A stretch of DNA of 26,283 bases from Flavobacteriales bacterium CG18_big_fil_WC_8_21_14_2_50_32_9 (GCA_002770955.1 PCUH01000084.1:1-26283), one strand, 5' to 3'; counted from the first letter of the stretch, positions 7,319 to 16,055 are shown. Notes: generated by a model from the letters alone, not told the origin. A program made the numbers and translations.

Positions 7319-8293
7319 ATGATAGCTTTAGTAGCCATAGTAGCAGTGTTATTAGTTATAGCAACTGCTGTTCAAATTTTGAAAATTGCCGAATTAAGAG
7401 CAACAGAAAGTGGTAAAGAAATTTATGAAATTTCAGCAAAGCAAAGCAAAGCACAAGCATTTTTACTTATGGTTTTTTTGGTTGCTTATTTTGGGTTTTT
7501 CGCTTGGCAAGTATGGAAATGGGGAGGTTTAATGCTGCCTGTTTCTGCCTCTGAGCATGGCGTTGGTGTTGATGAATTAATGAATATAACCTTATGGTTT
7601 ATTATTCCTGTTTTCATTATTACCCACATTTTTCTTTTTTGGTTTTCATATAAATATTCTTTCAGTGAAACTCGTAAAGCCCTGTTTTTTTCTCATAGTA
7701 ATAAACTAGAAATGTTTTGGACAATTATTCCTTCTGTTGCCTTAACAGTTTTAATTTTAGTTGGTCTTAGTAATTGGAATAAAATTATGACGCCTATTTC
7801 TTCAGAAACTGAACATGTGTTACTTGAAGTTTGCGGACAACAATTTATGTGGGGAGCCCGATACGCAGGTAAAGACGGCAAACTAGGAAGAGCTAGTGTT
7901 GAATATATTGAAGGAGTTAATGCTTTAGGTATTGATGTTTCTGACGAAAATTCAAAAGACGATAAAATTGTTAAAGGAGAATTTCATTTACCCGTTGGTG
8001 TTCCTGTTCAATTTGTGTTTCGCTCGCAAGATGTGTTGCATAGTGCTTATATGCCTCATTTTAGAGCTCAAATGAATTGTGTGCCAGGGTTGAAAACTCA
8101 ATTTAATTTTACGCCAACAATTACAACTGCCGAAATGAAAGAAAAAACACAAAACGAAAATTTTGAATATATTTTGTTGTGTAATAAAATTTGCGGAGCT
8201 GCACACTACAATATGCAAATGAATATTGTTGTAGAAAGCAAGGAAGATTACGAAAAATGGTTAGCAGAACAAAAGGAATTCGGTGCTGAATAA
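7319..8293 (+). CDS. coxB: Cytochrome c oxidase subunit II
   Basis: CoxB accepts electrons from cytochrome c at its binuclear CuA centre and passes them to subunit I. The 324-residue protein has hydrophobic segments at about 2-20, 47-66, 93-112 and 134-152. The periplasmic cupredoxin domain follows. CuA ligands are visible: His241 (in DVLHSAYMPHF) and the loop C288-N-K-I-C292-G-A-A-H296-Y-N-M299. The residue normally Glu between the two cysteines, a ligand of the Mg/Mn site, is Lys290 here. No covalent heme motif (CxxCH) is present, so it is a plain subunit II rather than the caa3 type. It is the first gene of the operon, 51 bases before coxA. Confidence 0.95.
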   Translation: MIALVAIVAVLLVIATAVQILKIAELRATESGKEIYEISAKQSKAQAFLLMVFLVAYFGFFAWQVWKWGGLMLPVSASEHGVGVDELMNITLWFIIPVFIITHIFLFWFSYKYSFSETRKALFFSHSNKLEMFWTIIPSVALTVLILVGLSNWNKIMTPISSETEHVLLEVCGQQFMWGARYAGKDGKLGRASVEYIEGVNALGIDVSDENSKDDKIVKGEFHLPVGVPVQFVFRSQDVLHSAYMPHFRAQMNCVPGLKTQFNFTPTITTAEMKEKTQNENFEYILLCNKICGAAHYNMQMNIVVESKEDYEKWLAEQKEFGAE

Positions 8294-8344
8294 TTTATAG
8301 ATAAAGACATTTAATTTTTAAACAGCGTTTAACAAATACAATAT

Positions 8345-10132
8345 ATGAGTGCACATCAACATCCACACGAAGAACAAGACTTTTTATTTAAGTATGTCTT
8401 TAGTCAAGATCATAAAATGATTTCTAAACAGTTTTTGATAACTGGTTTTATTATGGGTTTTATTGGTCTTTCAATGTCAACTTTATTTAGACTTCAATTG
8501 GGCTTTCCAGGCGAAAGTTTTTGGATAATTGATTTTTTATTAGGAAGTTGGGCTGAAAATGGAGTGATGTTGCCTGATAAATACTTGGCATTGGTAACGA
8601 TGCATGGAACCATTATGGTTTTCTTTCTATTAACAGCAGGACTTAGCGGAACATTCAGTAATTTACTTATTCCACTTCAAATTGGTGCTAGAGATATGGC
8701 GTCAGGATTTTTAAATATGCTTTCCTATTGGTTCTTTTTTGTGTCTAGTGTGATTATGTTGATTTCACTTGGTGTTGAAGGAGGAGCAGCTTCTGCAGGT
8801 TGGACTATTTATCCTCCTTTAAGTGCATTACCTCAAGCAATACCTGGTTCAGGCTTAGGAATGACACTTTGGTTAGTTGCAATGGCAATATTTATCGCAA
8901 GTTCTTTATTGGGGAGTTTAAATTATATTGTTACTATATTAAACCTTAGAACAAAAGGAATGACTATGACTAGACTACCTCTAACCATTTGGTCATTTTT
9001 AATTACAGCAATTGTTGGAGTAATTTCTTTCCCTGTACTTTTGGCTGCAGCTCTTTTGTTAGTTTTTGATAGAAGTTTTGGAACAAGTTTTTACTTATCG
9101 GATATCTATATTGGAGGACAAGTTTTAGAACATTCTGGTGGAAGCCCTATTTTATTTGAGCATTTATTTTGGTTTTTAGGTCATCCGGAAGTTTATATTG
9201 TACTTCTACCTGCACTTGGAATTACTTCTGAAATAGTTTCTACAATGTCAAGAAAACCAATATTTGGGTATAGAGCAATGATTACTTCAATGCTTGCTAT
9301 TGGATTTCTTTCAGCTATTGTGTGGGGACACCACATGTTTGTTACAGGAATGAACCCATTCCTGGGAGCAGTATTTACATTTACTACTTTGTTAATTGCT
9401 ATTCCATCAGCCGTTAAAGTATTTAATTACATTACAACGCTATGGAAAGGTAATATTAAATTTTCACCAGCAATGCTCTTTAGTATTGGTTTGGTTTCTA
9501 CGTTTATTTCGGGTGGTTTAACAGGATTAATTCTTGGTGATTCTGCTTTAGACATCAATGTACATGATACTTATTTTGTGGTGGGTCACTTTCATATTGT
9601 AATGGGGCTATCTGGTATTTTTGGAATGATAGCAGGTGTTTATCATTGGTTTCCAAAAATCTTTGGTAGAATGTTAAATAACAATTTAGGAAATGCTCAT
9701 TTTTGGATAACCATTGTTAGTTCTTACGGAATATTTTTCCCTATGCACTTCTTAGGATTAGCAGGAGTTCCTAGAAGGTATTATACTAATTCTGAATTTC
9801 CTTTGTTTGAAAATTTATTAGACATCAATACCTTAATTACTTGGTTTGCCATTCTTGCATTTGCTGGACAATTAATCTTCTTTTTTAACTTCGTTTATAG
9901 TGCGTTAAGAGGTCCTAAAGCACCTCAAAATCCTTGGAAAGGAAATTCACTAGAATGGACCACAGGAGTAAAACACATCCATGGAAACTGGCCAGGAGAA
10001 ATTCCAACAGTTCACCGTTGGCCTTATGATTACAGCAAATTAAATGAAAATGGAGATTATGTTACAGGCGAAGATTTTATTCCTCAAATTGTTCCTTTAG
10101 GTGAAGGCGAATTAGATGGTGGAGGACATTAA
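8345..10132 (+). CDS. coxA: Cytochrome c oxidase subunit I (heme-copper oxidase, A family)
   Basis: This is the catalytic subunit, reducing O2 to water and pumping protons. In its 595 residues the key ligands are visible. His87 and His417 bind heme a and His415 binds heme a3. His280, His329 and His330 bind CuB, with the cross-linking Tyr284 in GHPEVY. Glu282 after His-Pro marks an A1-type D channel, supported by Asp117 in GARDMAS and Asn124. Lys358 (PSAVKVF) is the K-channel lysine. The Mg-site pair His407-Asp408 is kept. The N-terminus is cytoplasmic and His-rich, and about 12 membrane helices follow. It lies 11 bases before the first subunit III gene. Confidence 0.97.
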   Translation: MSAHQHPHEEQDFLFKYVFSQDHKMISKQFLITGFIMGFIGLSMSTLFRLQLGFPGESFWIIDFLLGSWAENGVMLPDKYLALVTMHGTIMVFFLLTAGLSGTFSNLLIPLQIGARDMASGFLNMLSYWFFFVSSVIMLISLGVEGGAASAGWTIYPPLSALPQAIPGSGLGMTLWLVAMAIFIASSLLGSLNYIVTILNLRTKGMTMTRLPLTIWSFLITAIVGVISFPVLLAAALLLVFDRSFGTSFYLSDIYIGGQVLEHSGGSPILFEHLFWFLGHPEVYIVLLPALGITSEIVSTMSRKPIFGYRAMITSMLAIGFLSAIVWGHHMFVTGMNPFLGAVFTFTTLLIAIPSAVKVFNYITTLWKGNIKFSPAMLFSIGLVSTFISGGLTGLILGDSALDINVHDTYFVVGHFHIVMGLSGIFGMIAGVYHWFPKIFGRMLNNNLGNAHFWITIVSSYGIFFPMHFLGLAGVPRRYYTNSEFPLFENLLDINTLITWFAILAFAGQLIFFFNFVYSALRGPKAPQNPWKGNSLEWTTGVKHIHGNWPGEIPTVHRWPYDYSKLNENGDYVTGEDFIPQIVPLGEGELDGGGH

Positions 10133-10143
10133 AACAAAATTAA

Positions 10144-10734
10144 ATGACAACAATAAGCTTAGATAACATAAAATACAAAGCAGAAATTAGACAAAAAACA
10201 GCAAAACCTTTGTTGTGGATTGGTTTAATAAGCATCGTTATGTTTTTTGCAGGACTTACAAGTGCTCTCATTGTTAGTAAATCTAATTCAATTTGGATAA
10301 AACTAGAGGTTCCTTCCATGTTTTTTATTAGTACCATACTAATTCTATTTAGTAGCTTGACCTACCAGTTAAGTATGTCTTTTACAAAAAACAATCAATT
10401 AAAATTTGCAACCATTACTACTATTTTAACATTTGTTTTAGGAATCTCCTTCACAGTTACTCAGTTTTATGCTTGGCAACAATTATATCAATCGGGTATT
10501 TTTTGGGCTGGAGAACAGAGCAATCCTTCAGGTTCTTATTTCTATGCATTAACAGCACTTCACCTTCTTCATCTTTTTGCAGGGTTAATTAGCCTTCTTG
10601 TGGTTGTTACAAAATCATTACTTAAAAAATATTCTCCTACAAATGTTTTGGGAATACAACTAAGTTTAACTTATTGGCATTTTTTAACCGCACTTTGGGT
10701 GTATTTATTCTTTTTCTTAAAATTTATTGCATAA
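10144..10734 (+). CDS. coxC: Cytochrome c oxidase subunit III, short five-helix form
   Basis: This 196-residue membrane protein has five predicted helices (about 23-45, 57-79, 87-108, 131-154, 174-195). ALTALHLLHLFAGL (His140, His143) and YWHFLTALWVYLFFF are the standard subunit III signatures. The tryptophan-glutamate pair before the loop is replaced by WQQ. Tandem subunit III genes are usual in Bacteroidota oxidase operons, and this is the short first copy. Subunit III stabilises subunit I and supports proton uptake. The start ATG is 11 bases after coxA. Confidence 0.88.
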   Translation: MTTISLDNIKYKAEIRQKTAKPLLWIGLISIVMFFAGLTSALIVSKSNSIWIKLEVPSMFFISTILILFSSLTYQLSMSFTKNNQLKFATITTILTFVLGISFTVTQFYAWQQLYQSGIFWAGEQSNPSGSYFYALTALHLLHLFAGLISLLVVVTKSLLKKYSPTNVLGIQLSLTYWHFLTALWVYLFFFLKFIA

Positions 10735-10753
10735 CATTAATATTTAAACAATT

Positions 10754-11629
10754 ATGTCAAATACAGCAACAATGGATAGTAAAACTGCATGGGGAGGTAA
10801 TAATGAATCACCTTATGGAGCAAGTTATGGAAAATTAATGATGTGGTTTTTCCTAATTTCAGATGCATTATCCTTTACAGGCTTTTTATCAGCTTATGGC
10901 TTTTACCGTCATTATTATGGAAGTTTATGGCCTTCTGCCGAAAATGTTTTTACGCATTTTCCTTTTATGCATGGAAACCACCCATTATTGTATGTTGCAT
11001 TAATGACTTTTATCTTAATTATGAGTTCTGTAACTATGGTTTTAGCTGTTGAGGCAGGACACAGAATGGATAAAAAAGGTGTTACAATTTGGCTAGGATG
11101 GACATTACTTGGAGGAGCAATATTTTTAGGCTCTCAAGCGTGGGAATGGTATCATTTCATACATGGAACTGAACTAGGTGCTATTGAATTAGGAAGAGGA
11201 ACTTTTGCCTTGCCAAATGGAACTGTTGAGCATACTTACGGAGTAATTGCTCGTTGGGCTGATGATTCAAAACAAGTGCTTTTATTACCTTGGAGAGAAA
11301 TCGCAGGAGATATTACTTCTCCTTACATTCAATTAACAGGTCAGGCATTAACTGAGGCTGTGGCTAATGGAAAAGAAATTTATGGAGCTAACTTAACCCA
11401 CAATGAATATGGACATCCATTGTTTGGTGATTTCTTTTTCTTTATTACAGGATTTCACGGAACGCACGTATTTAGTGGTGTAGTTATTAATTTTATTGTG
11501 TTTATAAATGTAATAATGGGAACCTACCAAAAAAGAGGTTATTATGAAATGGTAGAGAAAGTTGGTTTATACTGGCATTTTGTTGATTTAGTTTGGGTAT
11601 TTGTTTTTACCTTTTTCTACCTTGTTTAA
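10754..11629 (+). CDS. coxC: Cytochrome c oxidase subunit III, long form with periplasmic insert
   Basis: This 291-residue protein is the second subunit III. The conserved WEWYHFIHG (Glu131), GFHGTHVFSG (His235, His238) and the C-terminal YWHFVDLVWVFVFTFFYLV are all present. Between the helices at about 112-130 and 225-248 lies an insert of some 88 residues (137-224). Its Gly/Tyr-rich, non-membrane character suggests a loop outside the membrane core. It starts 19 bases after the short form. The two subunit III proteins share only the core motifs and are not a recent duplication. Confidence 0.9.
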   Translation: MSNTATMDSKTAWGGNNESPYGASYGKLMMWFFLISDALSFTGFLSAYGFYRHYYGSLWPSAENVFTHFPFMHGNHPLLYVALMTFILIMSSVTMVLAVEAGHRMDKKGVTIWLGWTLLGGAIFLGSQAWEWYHFIHGTELGAIELGRGTFALPNGTVEHTYGVIARWADDSKQVLLLPWREIAGDITSPYIQLTGQALTEAVANGKEIYGANLTHNEYGHPLFGDFFFFITGFHGTHVFSGVVINFIVFINVIMGTYQKRGYYEMVEKVGLYWHFVDLVWVFVFTFFYLV

Positions 11630-11657
11630 TTTTAAAAACTTTAAAAACATAAATAAT

Positions 11658-12050
11658 ATGGAACATTCTCACAACACACACGATTCTCACGCACACGCTC
11701 CAGAACCTTATAAATATGCTGCTCACCATTCTGAAGAAGAAGGGAAGAAAACAAGACGAATGATATGGAATATGTTTTGGGTGCTTTTAGCTATCACAAC
11801 AGTTGAGGTAACTTTAGGATTATTTTGGAGAAAGCTAGAGATATCATGGGCGGCTGTTAAAATGACTTTTATTATTCTTACCGTTGCTAAGGCTTATTTT
11901 ATTGTTGCTTACTATATGCACCTAAAACACGAAAGAAAAGCATTAAAAAATACTATTATTATCCCTTTTGTTTTATTTGCATTATATCTTTTATATCACA
12001 TATTCACTGAAGGCGTATATTCAGAAATGATGGATAAATGGTTTTTTTAA
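11658..12050 (+). CDS. Cytochrome c oxidase subunit IV-like small membrane protein
   Basis: With the ATG at 11658 the protein has 130 residues. An upstream in-frame ATG at 11601 lies inside coxC and is rejected, because the protein reads naturally from MEHSHNTHDSHAHA, a His-rich cytoplasmic tail (seven His in the first 24 residues). Three helices follow (about 36-55, 65-86, 97-115), with KAYFIVAYYMHLKHE in the middle, the signature of the prokaryotic cytochrome C oxidase subunit IV (COX4_pro) family. It is the last gene of the operon, 28 bases after coxC. The role is structural. The His-rich tail could bind metal, which is an inference. Confidence 0.88.
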   Translation: MEHSHNTHDSHAHAPEPYKYAAHHSEEEGKKTRRMIWNMFWVLLAITTVEVTLGLFWRKLEISWAAVKMTFIILTVAKAYFIVAYYMHLKHERKALKNTIIIPFVLFALYLLYHIFTEGVYSEMMDKWFF

Positions 12051-12078
12051 TTAAAAAATTTCTTGAAACTATCTAGAA

Positions 12079-12105
12079 CTATCATTTCAGATAGATTCTT
12101 TTTGA
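12079..12105 (+). terminator. Possible weak terminator after the cox operon
   Basis: CTATC (12079-12083) and GATAG (12090-12094) form a five-pair stem with a six-base loop. The T-rich ATTCTTTTTG follows. The stem is short and mostly A:T, so termination here is only plausible. The 119-base gap is between convergent genes. Confidence 0.3.
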
Positions 12106-12169
12106 AGGATGGTGCTATTCAATATTTGTTCTTATTTCAATAAAGCTCAATATAAACTTCACGATTCTT

Positions 12170-13894
12170 TTATCTTTGAATCATCACTTTAAATGATGAT
12201 GCTGTTTGATTTGCATCTAATTTTATTTTAAAAATATATATCCCATTTTCTAAACTAGAGACATCAACACTTAGTTTTTTATCAAATTTAAAACGCAGCA
12301 TCTTTGTAGTTACTACTTTACCCGTAACATCAAAAATTTCTAAATGAGCAATATCAAATACGTTATAAAAAGGAATTTCTATTCTATCATTTGCTGGATT
12401 TGGAAAAGGCTTTAAAGCATTTATATCTTCTTTATCAGTTATAGACGTTAATATGTCAAAAGAAATAGAAATAGAAGACACATAATTTAATGGTAATTGA
12501 GAAAATGAGTTTCCATTTTTTAATAAAAATAAGGGTTGTAAAAACGTATTTTGATTTGTAGTGTAATCTAATTTGCTATCAATACCAAACATTAAATCTT
12601 GGTTATCAGATTGCACACAAAATATATAGCGTTTATTAAAATAAGTGTCAATATATACGCTATTGATAAAGGGAATAAAAACAGGTATTCCTTCTTGGTT
12701 ATTATTGCTATAATTAAAAACCCCCATACTTTGTAAAGAAACATTTGAAAACCCATAATTAGGGTCATTAATATCAGTAAAATAATCTCCCCACTCATAA
12801 ACATAAGTAGTTACAGACTTTCCTGTTATACTATAAGTATCTGCTGAAAAAGCTGGAAATGTGAGCCCAGTAGCTACAACGTCAAACATAAGTGATTGAG
12901 GTGGTGTGTAGGCAATACATACTTCATCGGCAGTAAATAAAAATGAATTACTTTGAGGTTTTAATGTTATTGAATCAACACTTGCATAAGAAAGAATATA
13001 ATTGCCAACACCATCTGTCATATTAAAATTTGCAACCAATGTGTTATCTAAATTGTCTTCATCAGCATTTTGAGGCGTTATAGTGTAAATAATAGAATGT
13101 AACCCATTACTTAAAGATATTCCATAACTACCCAATGAAACAAAAATAGAATCTCCAGAATTAAGACTGTTAATTGTAGATGAATTAGAGAAAAGTATAT
13201 TCCCATTTTTAATTAGATTTACGGACACGAGAACATTTGTTTGATTTTGATTACCAAAGTTTCTAACCCACAAACCAAAAGGAACATTAACACTAGAAGA
13301 GAATGCAAATTGAAATATTGTTGGTTCTGCATAATATTGTTTTTGTACAATGTCTTTTTTATAAGCTCCCACATCATTAGCAAATTTCCCTATTTTACTT
13401 CCTAAAAAAGCAGTAACATTATTTTGAAGTATATCATTTCTTAGCAACATTCCATCTGCTTGTGAAATCATAATTGTTGGAATGGTTACGTTTATTCCAT
13501 CATTACCTCCAAACATATTAAAAATACCCGCTGTGTTGTTAATGATAATTACTCCTATTGCTCCTGCATTTTGAGCTCGTAATGCTTTAGTTCCAAACTG
13601 ACAACTGCCTCTGTAAACAACAGCTATATTTCCGTTTACTTGAGTTCCATTTACTAATGAGTCGCAGCCTAATGAATCTGCAATAGTTCCATCATCTACA
13701 AAAACCAATTGACCTGTAATTGCGTTGGCTGTATCCGTCATATCAGGAGTACTCCAAGCATCTATTGGTTTAGCATACGTAAATTGGTATGAATTAGCCA
13801 AAGAAGAAGGTGTAAGCACATTGAAATTTACTTGTGCTGAAAGGGTTGCAACCAACAACAGAAAAACAACTAAAAACAAATTATTTTTTTTCAT
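12170..13894 (-). CDS. T9SS-secreted protein with PA (protease-associated) domain
   Basis: This 574-residue protein has a signal peptide (1-20, before QVNFNVL). A PA domain at about 60-160 contains GNIAVVYRGSCQFGTKALRAQNAGAIGVIIINN and PTIMISQADGMLL. A CARDB-like beta domain lies at about 200-295. A region I do not recognise spans about 320-480. A type A T9SS sorting domain covers about the last 80 residues (PFPNPANDRIEIP, then SLENGIYIFKIKLD and a basic end). No catalytic protease motif (HExxH, GxSxG, Asp-His-Ser) is visible, although PA domains usually accompany peptidases. It is therefore probably a surface-bound or secreted binding protein. The gene lies 21 bases after the upstream T9SS gene and is likely co-transcribed with it. 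Confidence 0.85.
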   Translation of the reverse strand: MKKNNLFLVVFLLLVATLSAQVNFNVLTPSSLANSYQFTYAKPIDAWSTPDMTDTANAITGQLVFVDDGTIADSLGCDSLVNGTQVNGNIAVVYRGSCQFGTKALRAQNAGAIGVIIINNTAGIFNMFGGNDGINVTIPTIMISQADGMLLRNDILQNNVTAFLGSKIGKFANDVGAYKKDIVQKQYYAEPTIFQFAFSSSVNVPFGLWVRNFGNQNQTNVLVSVNLIKNGNILFSNSSTINSLNSGDSIFVSLGSYGISLSNGLHSIIYTITPQNADEDNLDNTLVANFNMTDGVGNYILSYASVDSITLKPQSNSFLFTADEVCIAYTPPQSLMFDVVATGLTFPAFSADTYSITGKSVTTYVYEWGDYFTDINDPNYGFSNVSLQSMGVFNYSNNNQEGIPVFIPFINSVYIDTYFNKRYIFCVQSDNQDLMFGIDSKLDYTTNQNTFLQPLFLLKNGNSFSQLPLNYVSSISISFDILTSITDKEDINALKPFPNPANDRIEIPFYNVFDIAHLEIFDVTGKVVTTKMLRFKFDKKLSVDVSSLENGIYIFKIKLDANQTASSFKVMIQR

Positions 13895-13915
13895 AACGAT
13901 GGCTTTTTAATTTTT

Positions 13916-15442
13916 TCATTCCATTTTTATTAGTTTTTGTGGAAGTATAATTTTTTCTTTATCTTCGATAAAATAAAAATATATACCTGACGAAAACTGT
14001 TTGCCTTCAATGTTATATTGATTTGTTGCGGAATTTAATTTTGTTCGGCACAACTCTTTGCCTGCTACATCTTTTATTACCAAATAAGCATTTGTGCTTT
14101 CTTGAGGCAAAACAACCACTATGGTAAGCTGATAAACAAAAGGATTAGGGTAAGCCTTTAGTGTGTATTGTTCTTCTTCCAACTGGGTGTGGCTTTCAAT
14201 GGAACTAACAATTACACAATTGCTCGTGTCAACACAACCATTGCTGTCTATTTTCATGAGCCACATATCTTGCGTACCTGTATCTGGAAAAGAGGGATAA
14301 ACCACTCCTCCACATATAAAACCGCCATCATTGGTGGGGCGGATGTCTTTGATTTCAAAATCAGTTCCGTTAGCATTCATTCCTAGTATGCGGTATGTTT
14401 TATTCCACAATATATCTCCATTGGGTTTTAATTTCATTATTAATCCATCATGGCGACTAAAAGAAATACTATCTGTATATACTTCTTGTCCTGCTGCTAT
14501 AAAGTTTCCATCGGATAATTCTATAATAGTACGAAAACCATTTAACCCACTATTGGCTAATGTAGGAGGATTATAAGCTCTCGTCCAAATGGTGTCTCCC
14601 TGTGAATCTAACCGAATGGCATAATGCTTTGTTCTGCTATCGGTATTTACTGTTCTTATCGAACCTCCAAAAATATATCCTCCATCTTGGGTGGTGTTGA
14701 TACTCCATGCGTTATCATCATCGGTTTGTCCGAATACCCTGTTCCATTGCAGGTTGCCTTGTTTATCTATTTTAGTGATGCGAATGTTGTCGTTGTTGGG
14801 TGCTCCTGGTCCTAAACTACGCGTCCAACCAGTGAAAATATAGCCACTGTCGGGGGTAAGGGCTATGGCGGTGGGGCGTTCTACTCCTGAACCATACCAC
14901 TGCTCCCACTCTATAGCTCCCAAGCTATCGGTTTTCACTACCCAATTCTGCCCCGAATATTGAGTGTTTTGCCCTACACACACAAAACCTCCATCTAAGG
15001 TCTCTTTGACTTGTGAACCTACTTGATCGAATGCCGTATCTCCCATGGTTTTAGTCCACAACGTATCACCCACACTATTAAAACGGTATAATTTATCACG
15101 AGCCCAAGAACTTGTAGCCACACTACCATACATGGCATAACCTCCGCTACTTACCTTAATTAACGACCCTTGAAAACCAGCAAAATAAGCTAAATTGGTA
15201 TCCATGATGGTTTTCTGAAACAACACATTCCCTTCAAAATCGGTTTGCACTATACCTATGGAGGCTATGCCAGAATCAACTCCTCCTATCATTAAATATC
15301 CACTATCGTTTTCGAAAGCATTGAGTCCTGCACTAAATATGGTGTTAACAAAAGGATATCGTTTATTAACCCCTTGAGCATTACTATTAATACTCAAAAA
15401 AAATATACTAAGCAGGCACACTATTTTAGCAATTATTTTCAT
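13916..15442 (-). CDS. T9SS-secreted beta-propeller-like repeat protein
   Basis: The 508-residue product has a signal peptide ending SNA at residue 22. About six or seven repeats of 50-60 residues follow, each with a DGGYI/SGYLMIGG strand, a lysine-aspartate-x-x-G turn and a GxxxW strand (for example TPDSGYIFTGWTR, TQDGGYIFGGSIR, TNDGGFICGGVVY). This is the pattern of secreted propeller-type proteins common in Bacteroidota. Residues about 430-508 are a type A sorting domain (AYPNPF to QKLIKME). The start ATG overlaps the TGA of the upstream frame (ATGA), implying translational coupling. The repeat region is clearly richer in G+C (about 49% over 14761-15000) than its own 3' end and its neighbours. 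Ligand and function are unknown. Confidence 0.85.
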   Translation of the reverse strand: MKIIAKIVCLLSIFFLSINSNAQGVNKRYPFVNTIFSAGLNAFENDSGYLMIGGVDSGIASIGIVQTDFEGNVLFQKTIMDTNLAYFAGFQGSLIKVSSGGYAMYGSVATSSWARDKLYRFNSVGDTLWTKTMGDTAFDQVGSQVKETLDGGFVCVGQNTQYSGQNWVVKTDSLGAIEWEQWYGSGVERPTAIALTPDSGYIFTGWTRSLGPGAPNNDNIRITKIDKQGNLQWNRVFGQTDDDNAWSINTTQDGGYIFGGSIRTVNTDSRTKHYAIRLDSQGDTIWTRAYNPPTLANSGLNGFRTIIELSDGNFIAAGQEVYTDSISFSRHDGLIMKLKPNGDILWNKTYRILGMNANGTDFEIKDIRPTNDGGFICGGVVYPSFPDTGTQDMWLMKIDSNGCVDTSNCVIVSSIESHTQLEEEQYTLKAYPNPFVYQLTIVVVLPQESTNAYLVIKDVAGKELCRTKLNSATNQYNIEGKQFSSGIYFYFIEDKEKIILPQKLIKME

Positions 15443-16055
15443 TTAATTTTTATTAGCTTTTGAGTTAAAATTACCGCTCCATTGTTTTCAATGTAGTATA
15501 AATAGATACCTTCTTGCAGTATGTTGTTATCGATACTATACTGATTAATCTTTTGTGTTAATTTTTTTCGATACATTTCTCTACCTGCAACATCTCTTAT
15601 TACCAAATAAGATGTAGTTATATTTTCTGGTAATATAGCTGTTATAGTTGTACTTTCATTAAATGGATTGGGGTAATTGCTAAGTTGATATTTATTTTTT
15701 ATGCTGTTTTCGAGTTGATTATTGTCTATATCAGACATAGTATTGCCTATCCGATTAGAAGAAGCACCAACAATAGGAAAAACAAAACTTTCTTTTATAG
15801 TACTGTTCCCTGCCAATTCTAATAAGTTTTGGGCTGCTGTGCTGCCAGTGGAGGTGTTAGCAGCAACAGCATCTACCTTAGTTTTTAAATTAGGGTGTTC
15901 ATTTAATTGGCTAAGGGGAGTCTTTTGTAGGTATAGTAAAACCGTATTTTCCCTCTTGTTGAAGCTGTGCATAAGTTGATAATGTAGCACACTGCATAAA
16001 AAGAAATGTTAATAATGCTATAAAAATATTATGTGATAAGTAGGCTTTTTTCATA
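15439..16055 (-). pseudogene. Broken T9SS cargo gene: signal peptide and sorting domain in different frames
   Basis: From the ATG at 16055 the minus strand encodes a good signal peptide (MKKAYLSHNIFIALLTFLFM, then residues up to about TYAQLQQEGKYGF), but this frame stops at a TAG near 15917. In the overlapping +1 frame an open stretch ends at 15439. It carries KTKVDAVAANTSTGSTAAQNLLELAG and a complete type A sorting domain (NYPNPFNESTT to QKLIKIK). Together they look like the two ends of one secreted protein whose middle has been lost, with a frameshift near 15925-15990. The C-terminal frame alone lacks any signal peptide and so could not be exported. Its TGA overlaps the ATG of the next gene. 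A sequencing error could give the same picture for the frameshift, but would not explain the missing middle. Confidence 0.65.

Noticed and set aside
11601..11657. Upstream start for the subunit IV-like gene inside coxC
   Set aside because: It would overlap the end of coxC and add residues unlike the family. MEHSHNTH at 11658 is the natural start.
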